Of a stretch of 64,000 bases of DNA, positions 7,934 through 16,306 are shown piece after piece. The DNA comes from Candidatus Sericytochromatia bacterium S15B-MN24 CBMW_12 (GTDB lineage: Bacteria > Cyanobacteriota > Sericytochromatia > S15B-MN24 > UBA4093): assembly GCA_002083825.1 (NCBI GenBank), contig DAZV01000027.1:22666-86665 (forward strand). The letters are read 5' to 3'. Under the pieces are notes generated by a model. That model was not told where the DNA came from. It did no database searches and was given only the letters and a program-made list of their open reading frames with translations. The translations under genes and the position numbers were made by a program. Every line of letters starts with the position of its first letter. Within the stretch, counting starts at the first letter, position 1.

Positions 7934-9511
7934 TTACTTGAAGATCGCCCAGACCGCCGCCGCCGCCAGGATCGTATTGATCACGTCCTGGAAGTTCGCG
8001 ATGTAGAAGAACGACTCCGGCACGTGGATGACGTCCCCCTCTTGCAGGACGGGATCCAGGTCCTGGCGCCCCTCGTGCATGACCCGGTAGGCGTCCACCG
8101 ATAGGGTCTTGCGGTCCTTGGGATCGGCGCCCCCGCGCGTGATCGTCACCCCGCGGAGGTTGGCCTTCGGCAGGCCCCCGCCCGCCGAGTTGAGGTAATC
8201 CGAGAGGTGGTAACCCGCCCGGTAGGGAATCTTGCCCGGCTTGCTCACATGGCCGTAGACGTAGACCGCGCTGTCCTCGGTGGGGTCCTTGTTCACCGGC
8301 ACCGCGACGCGATCCCCGTCTTGAAGCGCGACGTTCTGCGACTCGTCATTGTCGTAGAGCAGCCGGTAGGCATCCACCACCTGAGCATCGCTGTTGCGCA
8401 GCTCCCCCGAGGTCGTGCGGCGATAGATCTTGACCTCCCGCAAACCCGCCGAGGGCTTGGGGCCGCCTGCCGCCATCAGGAGATCCCGCAGCGTGTTCCC
8501 CTGCGTCAGCGTGTACTCGCGGGGAGCTGCCACCTCGCCCGTGATCTTGACCCGGGTCCGGCGCAGTTCGACGTAGCTCAGGGTGTTGGTGGGCACCGTG
8601 ATGATATCTCGGTGCGAGAGCTTGGTCTGGAGCCCCTTGGCGCCAGAAAGGTCTATTTGCCGCTCCGCTTGCGGAGCCACGGCATCGGCCGGGAAATGCG
8701 CGATGCTGGCCTGCGCCGGAGCGGCTCCGGTCTTCAGGCCGTTCGCAAGGTCGATCAGCGTCGAGAGGGTCTCTCCGGGCAGGAACTCGTAGGTTCCGGG
8801 CTTGTTGACCGCGCCGTCGATCCGGGCCACGTGCTTGGCCTGAGGGACCACGATCACGTCTCCCGCCTGCAGGCGGGGGTTCTGGGAGGCGTCACCCTCC
8901 CGCATGAACTTCGTCCAGTCGAGCGACCGGGCCTTGGAGCCCTGCTTGAGGGAGATCTGCCGCAGAGAGCCCTCGGGAAGCGGACCTCCGGCCAGCGACA
9001 GGGCAGTGGCGAAGCGGCCCAGGGCATTCATGGAATAGGCGCCTGGCTTCTTCACGAGGCCCGTGACGTAGACCTTGATCGTGTGGGTCTTGATCAGGAG
9101 AACGGAAACCTTGGCACCCTTGATCCGGCCTGCTATCGTCTTGCTGATTGTGTCCTTGAGCTGGGTCGTTGTGAGCCCCACCACTGCGATCTCGCCGATC
9201 TGGGGCAGGTAGATCCGGCCTTCCAGAGGGATCACGACGGTCTGGCCGAACTGCAGAGAGTTGCTCCAGATGTTGATGGCCAGTGTGTCGTTGATGCCCA
9301 GCGGGTAGTCGAGGATGGCTCCGGGGGAGTCGATCGCTTCGTCGGAGGCAACGGGCATCCGATCGAACTCGTTTTCTTGAACCCCATTAGGAGGGGAGGC
9401 TGAAATCCCCATTCCTTGCATGCTCTGTGCCAGAACGGGCAGCGGCAAGGCCATTGGGATCATGCCCGCGACGAGCAGGCAACTCAAGAAGATGTTTGCT
9501 GAAAGTCTCAT
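7934..9511 (-). CDS. Polysaccharide export protein (Wza-like, SLBB domains)
   Basis: The protein has an N-terminal signal sequence (MRLSANIFLSCLLVAGMIP, ending near PVLAQS). Then comes a poly-export domain with LDYPLGINDTLAINIWS and VVIPLEGRIYLPQIGEI, then several SLBB repeats (GAVNKPGTYEFLPGETLSTL, GEVAAPREYTLTQGNTLRDL, GHVSKPGKIPYRAGYHLSDY). It ends in a hydrophobic helix (INTILAAAAVWAIFK). This is the Wza/KpsD layout of periplasmic and outer-membrane exporters. About 525 residues is longer than E. coli Wza because of the extra SLBB units. Start 9511 gives a clean signal peptide; an ATG at 9547 adds 12 residues. It is the most upstream gene of the capsule block. Confidence 0.88.
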   Translation of the reverse strand: MRLSANIFLSCLLVAGMIPMALPLPVLAQSMQGMGISASPPNGVQENEFDRMPVASDEAIDSPGAILDYPLGINDTLAINIWSNSLQFGQTVVIPLEGRIYLPQIGEIAVVGLTTTQLKDTISKTIAGRIKGAKVSVLLIKTHTIKVYVTGLVKKPGAYSMNALGRFATALSLAGGPLPEGSLRQISLKQGSKARSLDWTKFMREGDASQNPRLQAGDVIVVPQAKHVARIDGAVNKPGTYEFLPGETLSTLIDLANGLKTGAAPAQASIAHFPADAVAPQAERQIDLSGAKGLQTKLSHRDIITVPTNTLSYVELRRTRVKITGEVAAPREYTLTQGNTLRDLLMAAGGPKPSAGLREVKIYRRTTSGELRNSDAQVVDAYRLLYDNDESQNVALQDGDRVAVPVNKDPTEDSAVYVYGHVSKPGKIPYRAGYHLSDYLNSAGGGLPKANLRGVTITRGGADPKDRKTLSVDAYRVMHEGRQDLDPVLQEGDVIHVPESFFYIANFQDVINTILAAAAVWAIFK

Positions 9512-9657
9512 GGAATGGCGTACTCCGGGACCCGTGAAGATGATCATTACGCTAGTAAGCCTACCCTACCCCGCCAGGAACCGCAAATCAGGCCCAGCGT
9601 CTTGCTTTGATGCTTGCTCAGCGTGCGGGCAACAGCATGGCGGTCTATTCGGGTTCC

Positions 9658-11208
9658 TCACAATTCGGGGCGGTTGTGGGCGTTCACACGTGCCACTGCT
9701 TCTCGCCCCTTATCGGTCAAGCGGTATTTCTGAAGGCGGCTGGTAGGCTTTTCGGGAATGGTGTAGGCAATCAATCCTTGCTCGAGGGCCGGTAGGAGAT
9801 AGGCCTTCCGAAAATGCTCATCGTTCTTGAGCCCAAGTGCTTCGCGGAGCGACCGGCGGCTCATCTCCCCTTTCAGTGCGTTGGCGAGTTTCACTTCCGG
9901 GGTGACTTCCGTGGTGACTTCCGTGGTGACTTTTTTTCCGGCGCTTTTGGTGGCCCGCTCATGGACCGGCAGGCGGATCATGAAAAACGTCCGGTCCTCG
10001 TCGCTGTCGAACTCCGGCGGCGGTGAGCCATTCTCTTTCATGACGCGGAGGATCTTGGGAATTCCGGTCGAGCGCCCTTCGGTCAAATCTAACTCTTTGA
10101 GGAACTCACCGACCCGGCGGTTGCGATAGCGGCGGCTTATCGCTTTGCCGGTCCGCAAGTCTTCTAATCGGATGGAGCGGTCTGGCCCCGGAAAGCTCAG
10201 CACCACCAAATCTTCAGCCGTGATCCGAACTTCCACCGGCTCCCGTTCTTCGTAAGACCGATGATAAACCGCATTGACCAAGGCCTCTTCGACGGCGCCA
10301 AGCGGAAAGTTCCAGAAACGCTCGGCTTCCGCTCGCTCCGGATGCTTGATAATCGTTTCCTTGATGAAATTGCGCTGAATATAGTCGATCGCTTCGCGAG
10401 TCATGCGCCCCAGCGGACCTTGAAAGATCTTTTCTTCGAAGCGATCGCCGCCCGCGCCTTCAGGAAACCAGATGACATCGATCTGGGTGGTGGGGAAATA
10501 TCGATGAGGCGCCTCGTTGAAGAAGAGCAGGCCTACGTTCTTGGGAAAAGGCGCTTCCGGCGGCCCACCGACGATGTTCAGCTGTCGACCCAGGGCCTCA
10601 ACCGAGAGATATCGCGCCTCGGGCGCCAGTTCGCTACCCACTTCGCGCAGGAACGCTTCGATCAAATGGGGGGAGAGATCAGCGAGCGAAGCTGCTTGGT
10701 TGTAACGATCATCGAACGGGACCCTGGCGGTTAGACCGAGTAATTCCTGCTCATCGGAGCCCCGAGCTTTCACGGTGCTGGAGTGCTTGCGGATGTACCA
10801 GGCCCACTCCGTCGCTTGCTTCGATAGGCTGACTCTTGTCTTGTACGGCCGAGTCTCGCCACCCGGCACCCAGAGCACCAAGATCGTCTTGCCTTCGACC
10901 TCGTACGTGGCTGTCAGGGGATGATACGCGGGTTGAATGGCCTGGTTTCCCAGGTTGAGGAGTTCCTTCTGGATGGCGTCAATGCGCTCGGGATCGAGCC
11001 CTCTGGGTGGCAGCACCGGGCGGCCGTTCTCCTCCTCGACGCCTATGACGATGTAGTCGCCGCCGAGATTATGAAAGTCATTGGCGAAGGCGCAAATCGT
11101 GTGAAGCACCACCTCCGGGTTCCAGCCCGCCTTGTACTCGACACGCTCTCCTTCGATGGTGCGCTGGCGCAGAAGGTCGTCCAGGTTGATGGGGAGCTTT
11201 GGGTTCAT
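9658..11208 (-). CDS. AlbA_2/Schlafen-type ATP-binding protein with C-terminal winged helix
   Basis: The N-terminal 130 residues match the AlbA_2 (Schlafen-like, PF04326) domain: EGERVEYKAGWNPEVVLHTI, then AFANDFHNLGGDYIVIGVEE. A GHKL-type ATPase-like segment follows (FPLGAVEEALVNAVYHRSYE, then VLSFPGPDRS, RRYRNRRVGEFLKELDLTEG and GIPKILRVMKENG). The C-terminus is a winged-helix segment after a short VTTEVTTEVTPEV repeat. The family is often annotated as a RecG-related transcriptional regulator and is frequent near toxin-antitoxin and defence genes. The target is unknown. A damaged copy of part of its 3' region occurs near 13.7 kb. The full length (516) suggests this copy is intact. Confidence 0.82.
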   Translation of the reverse strand: MNPKLPINLDDLLRQRTIEGERVEYKAGWNPEVVLHTICAFANDFHNLGGDYIVIGVEEENGRPVLPPRGLDPERIDAIQKELLNLGNQAIQPAYHPLTATYEVEGKTILVLWVPGGETRPYKTRVSLSKQATEWAWYIRKHSSTVKARGSDEQELLGLTARVPFDDRYNQAASLADLSPHLIEAFLREVGSELAPEARYLSVEALGRQLNIVGGPPEAPFPKNVGLLFFNEAPHRYFPTTQIDVIWFPEGAGGDRFEEKIFQGPLGRMTREAIDYIQRNFIKETIIKHPERAEAERFWNFPLGAVEEALVNAVYHRSYEEREPVEVRITAEDLVVLSFPGPDRSIRLEDLRTGKAISRRYRNRRVGEFLKELDLTEGRSTGIPKILRVMKENGSPPPEFDSDEDRTFFMIRLPVHERATKSAGKKVTTEVTTEVTPEVKLANALKGEMSRRSLREALGLKNDEHFRKAYLLPALEQGLIAYTIPEKPTSRLQKYRLTDKGREAVARVNAHNRPEL

Positions 11209-11280
11209 CGAAGGCCTACCGTCTCTTCCGGGTCATCCTGTCCGCTCCCACTATCATACTTCGAATCCAGAATTGCCACG

Positions 11281-11464
11281 TCACTTGAAGATTGCCCAGA
11301 CCACGGCCGCACGCCTTGGGCGCTACTTCGGAACCGGTGCGGAGTACTGGCTCAAGCTTCAGGTGATGTACGAGCTCGAGGCCCTCGATGATGAAGCGCT
11401 CGCGCGCATCGAGGCTGAGGTACCCGTTCTCAAACCGGACTTTTTCCGGAGCCAGAGCGATTGA
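11281..11464 (+). pseudogene. HigA-like antitoxin 3' remnant fused to a wza-like 3' scrap
   Basis: From about 11305 the plus strand reads AARLGRYFGTGAEYWLKLQ, then VMYELEALDDEALARIEAEV and VPVLKPDF before a stop at 11464. This is the C-terminal half of a HigA-type (XRE) antitoxin, which typically contains LxxxFGTSPEFWLNLQ. The helix-turn-helix and a start codon are missing. Immediately 5' (11281-11310), the minus strand reads AAVVWAIFK-stop, nearly the same as the AAAAVWAIFK-stop end of the wza-like protein at 7934. The junction looks like a rearrangement scar, not a gene. No partner HigB toxin was seen. Confidence 0.6.
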
Positions 11465-11555
11465 TCGCCGCGGACCCGTTTGCTGAGGCCGCCGTTCAGT
11501 TTCGAGGTCCCGGCTCAGCCTAGCGGCTATCTTTCTCAGGTCTTGGCGATTTCCT

Positions 11556-12740
11556 CTACGCCGTGCCTTCCGCCAGTATTTTCAAGTAGGGGGCATAGAC
11601 AAAGGGGCGATTGCGGAGTTTTCCAGACTTGTCAGCCAAGATGCTCAACTCGACGAACTTCCCGACTAATGTGCTCGCGGTGGGGTGGCTGACCTCCAGC
11701 TCATCCCTCACCTGATTGATGGTCACGATCGGTCTGTTATAGAGAAACTCCAGGAGGCGCAAGGCATGGGCGCCCATGCCCGCTTCGCTGATCACCCGCC
11801 GGTGCTCGTCCATCAGCGCGATGATTCGCTGGGCCGTCTCCGTGGCTTGCAGGGAAACCTCGTAGACGCCTTGAAAGAAGAACCGCATCCAGGCTTCCCA
11901 GGCCCCTTCATGGCGAACGCGCATCAACAGTTCGTAATACTGGTCCCGGTTTTTCTTGAAGTAATAGCTCAGGTAGAGAAGCGGTCTCTTCATCGCCCCG
12001 CCATTACAGAGCAAGAAGGTGATGAGCAATCGCCCCATTCTTCCGTTGCCGTCGAGAAAGGGGTGGATGGTTTCGAACTGGCAGTGCGCCAAGCCACACT
12101 TCACCAGCAGGGGAATCTCCTCATCATGCAGGTAGCTCTCGAGATGATGAAGCGCTTGATTCATTTCATGAACGGGGGGCGGCACAAATGATGCCGTTTG
12201 CAAGGTGCATCCCGCGGGACCAATCCAGTTCTGGGAACGTCGAAATTCTCCGGGACTCTTGTGGCTTCCTCGAACATCGACCATGAGCATCGCGTGAATT
12301 TCCTTGAGCAGCCGGAGTGACAAGGGCAGAGAATTCACCCTTTCCAGTCCGTAGTTCAGGGCCGAGATGTAGTTGATGACTTCTCCCACGTCATCGGGGA
12401 TTGCGGAGCTCGTATCGCCTGATTCGAACTCCAGCACGTCCACCAGAGAGGCCTGAGTTCCTTCGATCTGGGAACTCAGGACCGCTTCCTTCTTGACGTA
12501 CATGGCAACGAATAGCTCGGGATTGGGAAGGGTCTGAGCGATACCGTCAAGCCTTCCCAGCGCCCGTTCGGCCCGGGCCATCCACTTCACCATCTCATCG
12601 TCGAACGTCAGGCGCGGAACGGGAGGCAAAGGCTTCGGGATGAACGCCTTGTAGCCCTCAGGCTGGCTCACGTAAAAGCCTGCCCTTCGCCGTCGGTCCT
12701 CCGCGGGATCGGGGTTCGGCATCATGTCGATATCGTCCAA
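11556..12740 (-). CDS. Fic family protein (AMPylase-type) with winged-helix C-terminus
   Basis: The 394-residue protein contains the Fic active-site motif HPFLDGNGRMGR at about residues 226-237, with the catalytic histidine. It also has an N-terminal inhibitory-helix motif SSQIEGTQAS at about 89-98 (class II pattern S-x-x-x-E-G). It would transfer AMP from ATP to protein hydroxyls unless held inactive by that helix. The last 70 residues (NRPIVTINQVRDELEVSHPT) look like a winged helix, so it may bind DNA. TTG at 12740 is chosen because AGGAGG sits 5 bases upstream. Longer frames upstream run into a dispersed repeat. It lies in the toxin-antitoxin-like region with no separate antitoxin gene. 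Confidence 0.87.
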   Translation of the reverse strand: MDDIDMMPNPDPAEDRRRRAGFYVSQPEGYKAFIPKPLPPVPRLTFDDEMVKWMARAERALGRLDGIAQTLPNPELFVAMYVKKEAVLSSQIEGTQASLVDVLEFESGDTSSAIPDDVGEVINYISALNYGLERVNSLPLSLRLLKEIHAMLMVDVRGSHKSPGEFRRSQNWIGPAGCTLQTASFVPPPVHEMNQALHHLESYLHDEEIPLLVKCGLAHCQFETIHPFLDGNGRMGRLLITFLLCNGGAMKRPLLYLSYYFKKNRDQYYELLMRVRHEGAWEAWMRFFFQGVYEVSLQATETAQRIIALMDEHRRVISEAGMGAHALRLLEFLYNRPIVTINQVRDELEVSHPTASTLVGKFVELSILADKSGKLRNRPFVYAPYLKILAEGTA

Positions 12741-12780
12741 GTGGGCCTCCTGGAATGCGCATGTCGCTTGAGATAAGGGA

Positions 12781-12844
12781 CCTAGCGCCAGCGGCTGTTT
12801 CGTAAGGCAGCGAGAGAACGCCGTAACGAGCTTTGCTCTAATGA
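12781..12844. repeat. Dispersed 65-bp repeat, copy 1 (upstream of fic)
   Basis: This 64-bp stretch starts CCTAGCGCCAGCGGCTGTTT and ends GAGCTTTGCTCTAATGAA. It matches 36031-36096 with five mismatches and a 2-bp gap. Both copies can form GCTG…CAGC and GAGC-TTT-GCTC hairpins. This copy lies 40 bp upstream of the fic start codon. Confidence 0.7.
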
Positions 12845-12936
12845 AAGCGGAGCTGCATGCCGATCGGGCTATCAAAAAAAGAGGACGTTTACTTTTACTG
12901 CAATCGTGTTGTCAAAGCGTGGTTTGATTAGCGTCG

Positions 12937-12954
12937 ATGTTATTAAACATTATA
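12937..12954 (-). promoter_or_regulatory. −10 box and short inverted repeat upstream of fic
   Basis: TATAAT on the minus strand (12949-12954) is followed directly by ATGTT-TAAT-AACAT (arms 12937-12950). The surrounding 70 bp are AT-rich. This is a promoter candidate for fic with a possible operator. The −35 box is not convincing. Confidence 0.4.
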
Positions 12955-12982
12955 CCAGAAATTTTTTATAACACTCCCCTCA

Positions 12983-13489
12983 TCAGTCGGGGCGTTCGAG
13001 CCTTTGAGCGACGGCTGCGGCGTGCGTCTCGATGAAGTCGAGTATTCTGCCGGAGTTTGGCTCGGCAAACGGCGGCCTTTCCGAGCTGATGGCCGCCTTC
13101 AACGCTTCATGGATCTCGAACAAGGCCTTTCGCCGCGCGGGAAAGCCGATGCCGACCTCCTCGCAAAACCGTTTCCACTGGAAGGCGTAGAGTTTGTCTA
13201 TTCGTTCGGAGAACTCGGGGTAGTAGCGCGTACTCACGAGGTCGTAGACCGGGGCGAGTTCTATCGCGTCCCGGGTTCGATGGAGCAGGGAGAAGTTCTT
13301 GGCATGCGCATCGCAGTTGCCGATCAAGACGCTGAAGATCGTGCGCTTCATCAGATGGGCCCGAGCGATGGCCTTGCGCGCGTCATGGCTCTCGGGAAGC
13401 AGGCCGCCGAAATAGGCTTCGCAGGCGCGATCATCGTAGGGTTCCTCTCGCAGGGGGAGGGCGATTGACCGCGGCTGGGCGGCATCCGG
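12983..13489 (-). pseudogene. HipA-like kinase remnant with internal deletion
   Basis: Two separated parts of HipA are joined in one reading frame. The first part reads PRSIALPLREEPYDDRACEA and YFGGLLPESHDARKAIAR, the N-terminal HipA segment. It jumps directly to HLMKRTIFSVLIGNCDAHAKN and APVYDLVSTRYYP, the late kinase segment with the catalytic NxDxHxKN motif. The intervening 200 or so residues, including the nucleotide-binding half, are absent, and an in-frame TGA lies at 13490-13492 just upstream. No proper start codon exists for the joined frame; an internal ATG at 13351 would give 122 residues. HipA normally phosphorylates glutamyl-tRNA synthetase, but this remnant should be inactive. 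Confidence 0.75.
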
Positions 13490-13559
13490 TCAGAGATCAG
13501 GTCTTCAAGCTCAAGGTCGCGTGCTGGAGCCGGCTCACCGAGCATCTGAATACCGAGCT

Positions 13560-13780
13560 CCACCTTGGATCCTCGGCCGTGACCGGAGGTATCGGCCAGG
13601 CGGCAGGTTCTTGCCGGGTTGTGATTGGGGTCGACTCCTTCCACCTCGACGAAGGTCCAGAGGTGCTTCCGTGGTGGTCGCCTTTCCAGCGCTTTCGAGG
13701 GCCCGCTCATGGGCTGGCAGGCGGATGATGAAGCACTCGCGCGCATCGAGGATGAGGTACCCGTTCTCCAGCGAGCTTGA
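13560..13780. pseudogene. Mosaic of gene scraps (AlbA_2 fragment, HigA fragment, AAWPIPP fragment)
   Basis: No intact gene is seen. On the minus strand FIIRLPAHERALESAGKATT (about 13660-13735) mirrors MIRLPVHERATKSAGKKVTT of the AlbA_2 protein. Right next to it on the plus strand, 13728-13769 reads DDEALARIEDEVPVL, nearly identical to the HigA remnant at 11393-11434. At 13560-13610 the bases match 16722-16770 (shared CCGGAGGTATCGGCCAGGCG). The minus-strand frame there reads AAWPIPPVTAEDP, like the short frame at 16712-16780. Confidence 0.6.
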
Positions 13781-13818
13781 GCTCCCGGAGTCGCCCGAAG
13801 CGGCCCCGAACACCGACG

Positions 13819-14502
13819 TCAAGGGTTCGTCATGAGGGAGCTCGCGAACTCGAGGGATTTCATCCGCTGCATCGTGTCGAAATCCCGGCGATCGCCGCTC
13901 CGCAAGACGCTCCACTCACGCTCCGCCCGCAACCGTTCCTCCACGCTCGACGCGACTTTTTCCGAATCCAGCAACTCGCGAAAGTAGCTCATCGCCGCGC
14001 GGTTCGGCCGCGACAGAAAATGATCCAGGTTTTCCAGCAAGGCGACGCCCGTGTTGTGATCCTCGATTTCGCTGAAGCCCTGGGGCCTTGCCAGCCGCTT
14101 CTTCCCGAAGATCAACTGGGCCGCTCGCGGATGGTTGAGCGTGCCATGCGCGAAATGCCTCGCCGCCTCCTCCATGCGCTTGGGGAAGAGCCGGCGTCCG
14201 ACTTCCACGGTCTTGCGGAAGTGGGAGATAGCGTCGGTCAATTGCCTTCGTTCGAGGGCGATCAGGCCGAGGTAGTTATGGCCCTCGGCGTAGTTCTCGA
14301 AGGCATTGACGAGTAGCGAGAAGGCGGCTTCGGCCTTGGAAAGGTCGCGTTTTTCCCAGTAGCTCCCGGCGAGTTCCTCGACGTCGACCGGGATATGCTG
14401 GCGATTGAGGCGCATGGTCCAGGGCATGTCGGGAAGTTCGGGAGCCCGGTCAAGATCACTGCCCTTGCGCTGGTTGACGAGCTCGACGAGGACGTCGAGC
14501 AT
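13819..14502 (-). CDS. TPR-like protein, probably 5'-truncated
   Basis: The frame encodes 227 residues from the first ATG. A helical repeat region looks TPR-like (YWEKRDLSKAEAAFSLLVNA, AEGHNYLGLIALERRQLTDA). The C-terminal half is charged and unrecognised. The frame stays open upstream for about 50 more plausible codons (RQRFEEGFQSTLYAFTRQIA lies before the ATG) with no ATG, GTG or TTG start before a stop. The original start may therefore be lost through truncation or a frameshift near 14640. It follows the 306-residue gene closely in the same direction and may be a third member of that operon. Confidence 0.55.
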   Translation of the reverse strand: MLDVLVELVNQRKGSDLDRAPELPDMPWTMRLNRQHIPVDVEELAGSYWEKRDLSKAEAAFSLLVNAFENYAEGHNYLGLIALERRQLTDAISHFRKTVEVGRRLFPKRMEEAARHFAHGTLNHPRAAQLIFGKKRLARPQGFSEIEDHNTGVALLENLDHFLSRPNRAAMSYFRELLDSEKVASSVEERLRAEREWSVLRSGDRRDFDTMQRMKSLEFASSLMTNP

Positions 14503-14653
14503 GGCCTGATGGCGCCGTAGGATGCCCTGGCCGTCCGGATCGTGGTGGGGGTTGGTCAGCGCGATCTGGCGGGTGAACGCGTAGAGCGTGCTCTGGAAGC
14601 CCTCCTCGAAGCGCTGGCGATCGCGACGCGATCCCAGCCTTCGAGGGCTGCGG

Positions 14654-15574
14654 TCAGGCCGGCTGGTTCCACTCGGGCAGGGTGAGCAACAAGTACCGAG
14701 GCCGCCCGCTGCCGACTCGGGTCACCATCAATCGTGCGCGTACCGTTTGGTGGCGATGATCGTTGATGGCATCCAGGTGCTCGACTACGGGGCTGATCTT
14801 GCCGAACAGGACTTCATCGTTCCCAGGAAGCCGGAACTCGAAGGTGCGTCGGTGGGGGAGCGCCCCTAAGAATTGCACGTCGAGGGTCACATCCTCTTCC
14901 GTGAGGTTCTCCTGGCTTATTCTTTCAAAACTGCGGCGAACTTGGCTGACGTCGTTGAACCTGAAGATCTGGTCGCCGAAACTCAATGCGCAGACGGCAT
15001 CGTTGTCGGCAAGCGTCTTGATGAAGTCCCGCACGCGATCAAGTGCCCGTCGATCGAGTTCAGCGGCGGAATCCGCGAGCAACTCGTCATTTGCTTCAAT
15101 CGTGCCTTGCAAGAGGCTTCGCGTGCGTTCCAGGGCTAACTCGACAGCTGATTGCTCGGCAAGAGGCAATCGTCCGCTTCGACATTCTTCCAGCTCAAAT
15201 CCAAACGACCCTATCGCCGTGTCGGTGATGAGGAGTTGATTCTGCTCACGATTGGGGATTGGCCCCATGGCCGCCAACGGCGCTGTTAGCGATGCCGCGA
15301 TGGCCGTCACTGCTTCCGTGAAGCTGTTGACGGCCTTCATGCCGAAGTCGGCAAAGATGCCGTAGCTCCCGATAACCGGCCGGCCACGGAACGTTAAGCG
15401 CGCGCGAGCAGGTTCGCGTTCCGCGACGCCGGCCCGATCAATTTGCTCGTTTACGACGGCGAGTCTCGTCTCCATGCTCAGCCGATCGAGTGCCTCCTCT
15501 GCCGGCGTCGAGGCGATCATTCGCTGCAAGGCGACACGCTCTCCTAGAAGATGCAGATACTCGCTACGGTTCAT
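14654..15574 (-). CDS. Uncharacterised protein, partner of DUF6932 gene
   Basis: The family of this 306-residue protein was not recognised. The N-terminus is helical and charged (LLGERVALQRMIASTPAEEA, then RLSMETRLAVVNEQIDRAGV). A glycine-rich strand region follows (FRGRPVIGSYGIFADFGMKA), then a second half containing FIKTLADNDAVCALSFGDQI and FRLPGNDEVLFGKISPVVEH. There is no signal peptide or membrane segment, so it is probably cytoplasmic. Its ATG overlaps the DUF6932 stop codon (ATGA, 15571-15574), so the two are translationally coupled and probably act together. It could be an antitoxin, effector or adaptor of a DUF6932 system; this is inferred from context only. Confidence 0.7.
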   Translation of the reverse strand: MNRSEYLHLLGERVALQRMIASTPAEEALDRLSMETRLAVVNEQIDRAGVAEREPARARLTFRGRPVIGSYGIFADFGMKAVNSFTEAVTAIAASLTAPLAAMGPIPNREQNQLLITDTAIGSFGFELEECRSGRLPLAEQSAVELALERTRSLLQGTIEANDELLADSAAELDRRALDRVRDFIKTLADNDAVCALSFGDQIFRFNDVSQVRRSFERISQENLTEEDVTLDVQFLGALPHRRTFEFRLPGNDEVLFGKISPVVEHLDAINDHRHQTVRARLMVTRVGSGRPRYLLLTLPEWNQPA

Positions 15575-16146
15575 AAGCTATCCTCCAGTGGTAGCCGCAT
15601 ACCAAGGAGCACGGCAGCCGCCGCCGGATCGTCGGCTGGGTCAAGGTCAACCTGCAAGTAACCCTTCCAAGCCGCGCTCCGACGATGCGACCACATGCTA
15701 TACCAATATGCGCTTCTTTCCACGAGCCGGTGGGGAGCGGCCTGTAGGCTCACCAGATAGCCATCGACCTGGTAGGCGTCCTTGACCGCATGGTGCTGGA
15801 AAAGCACTGGATTCGCTTGCAACAGCGTCTGCTGCGTGGAGTTGAGAGGGAGGGTATAGAACGTCACCACGTCGATATCATGGGGCGGCCGCTCCTCAAG
15901 CAATTCAACGTGCTCCAAGAAACTTCCATCCAGCCATTGGAATCCCGTCGTCAGATTGGTCGCATGCAAGGCGGCACGATAGCGAAGCAAGCCGTCAAGG
16001 ATGGTAATCCGCTCGAGGCTTGTCGCGAACCGATGGACAACGTCCGTAAGCGATACCAAATAGGGAGATCGATCTGGCGAGACAGGGTTGCCTTCATCGA
16101 TCGGCGGAATCAAGCCCTGGTTATTCCAAGCGGGGACGGGAGCCAT
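15571..16146 (-). CDS. DUF6932 family protein, nucleotidyltransferase-like
   Basis: The 191-residue protein starts MAPVPAWNNQGLIPPID, with AAGGAGT 10 bases upstream of the ATG. RFATSLERITILDGLLRYRA and FQWLDGSFLEHVELLEERPP, then HDIDVVTFY, match DUF6932. The pattern G-S-F, about 14 residues, then D-I-D resembles the nucleotidyltransferase motif GSx(n)DxD of MNT-type toxins and antitoxins, so a catalytic NTase fold is plausible. The gene is first in an operon with the uncharacterised 306-residue protein (4-bp ATGA overlap). Upstream lies a hipB-like scrap with strong operators. The frame is open to 16506, but the extra residues are not like the family. Confidence 0.72.
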   Translation of the reverse strand: MAPVPAWNNQGLIPPIDEGNPVSPDRSPYLVSLTDVVHRFATSLERITILDGLLRYRAALHATNLTTGFQWLDGSFLEHVELLEERPPHDIDVVTFYTLPLNSTQQTLLQANPVLFQHHAVKDAYQVDGYLVSLQAAPHRLVERSAYWYSMWSHRRSAAWKGYLQVDLDPADDPAAAAVLLGMRLPLEDSL

Positions 16147-16306
16147 AAGGGTGTGACTCCTTCCTTGGATAAACGACCGGCACCGGGAGCGACCTTGCTC
16201 AGTATAGCGCAAACGGTTTGAAGAAAGCATTCCAGATGGCGGCCTTGAAAAGCGGCGGTGAATTCCGCCATGGGATAGGTCAGCATGGCCTCGACCCAGG
16301 GACTCT

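Noticed and set aside
11255..11275. TTCGAATCC resembling a tRNA T-loop
   Set aside because: No acceptor stem, anticodon arm or CCA context around it.
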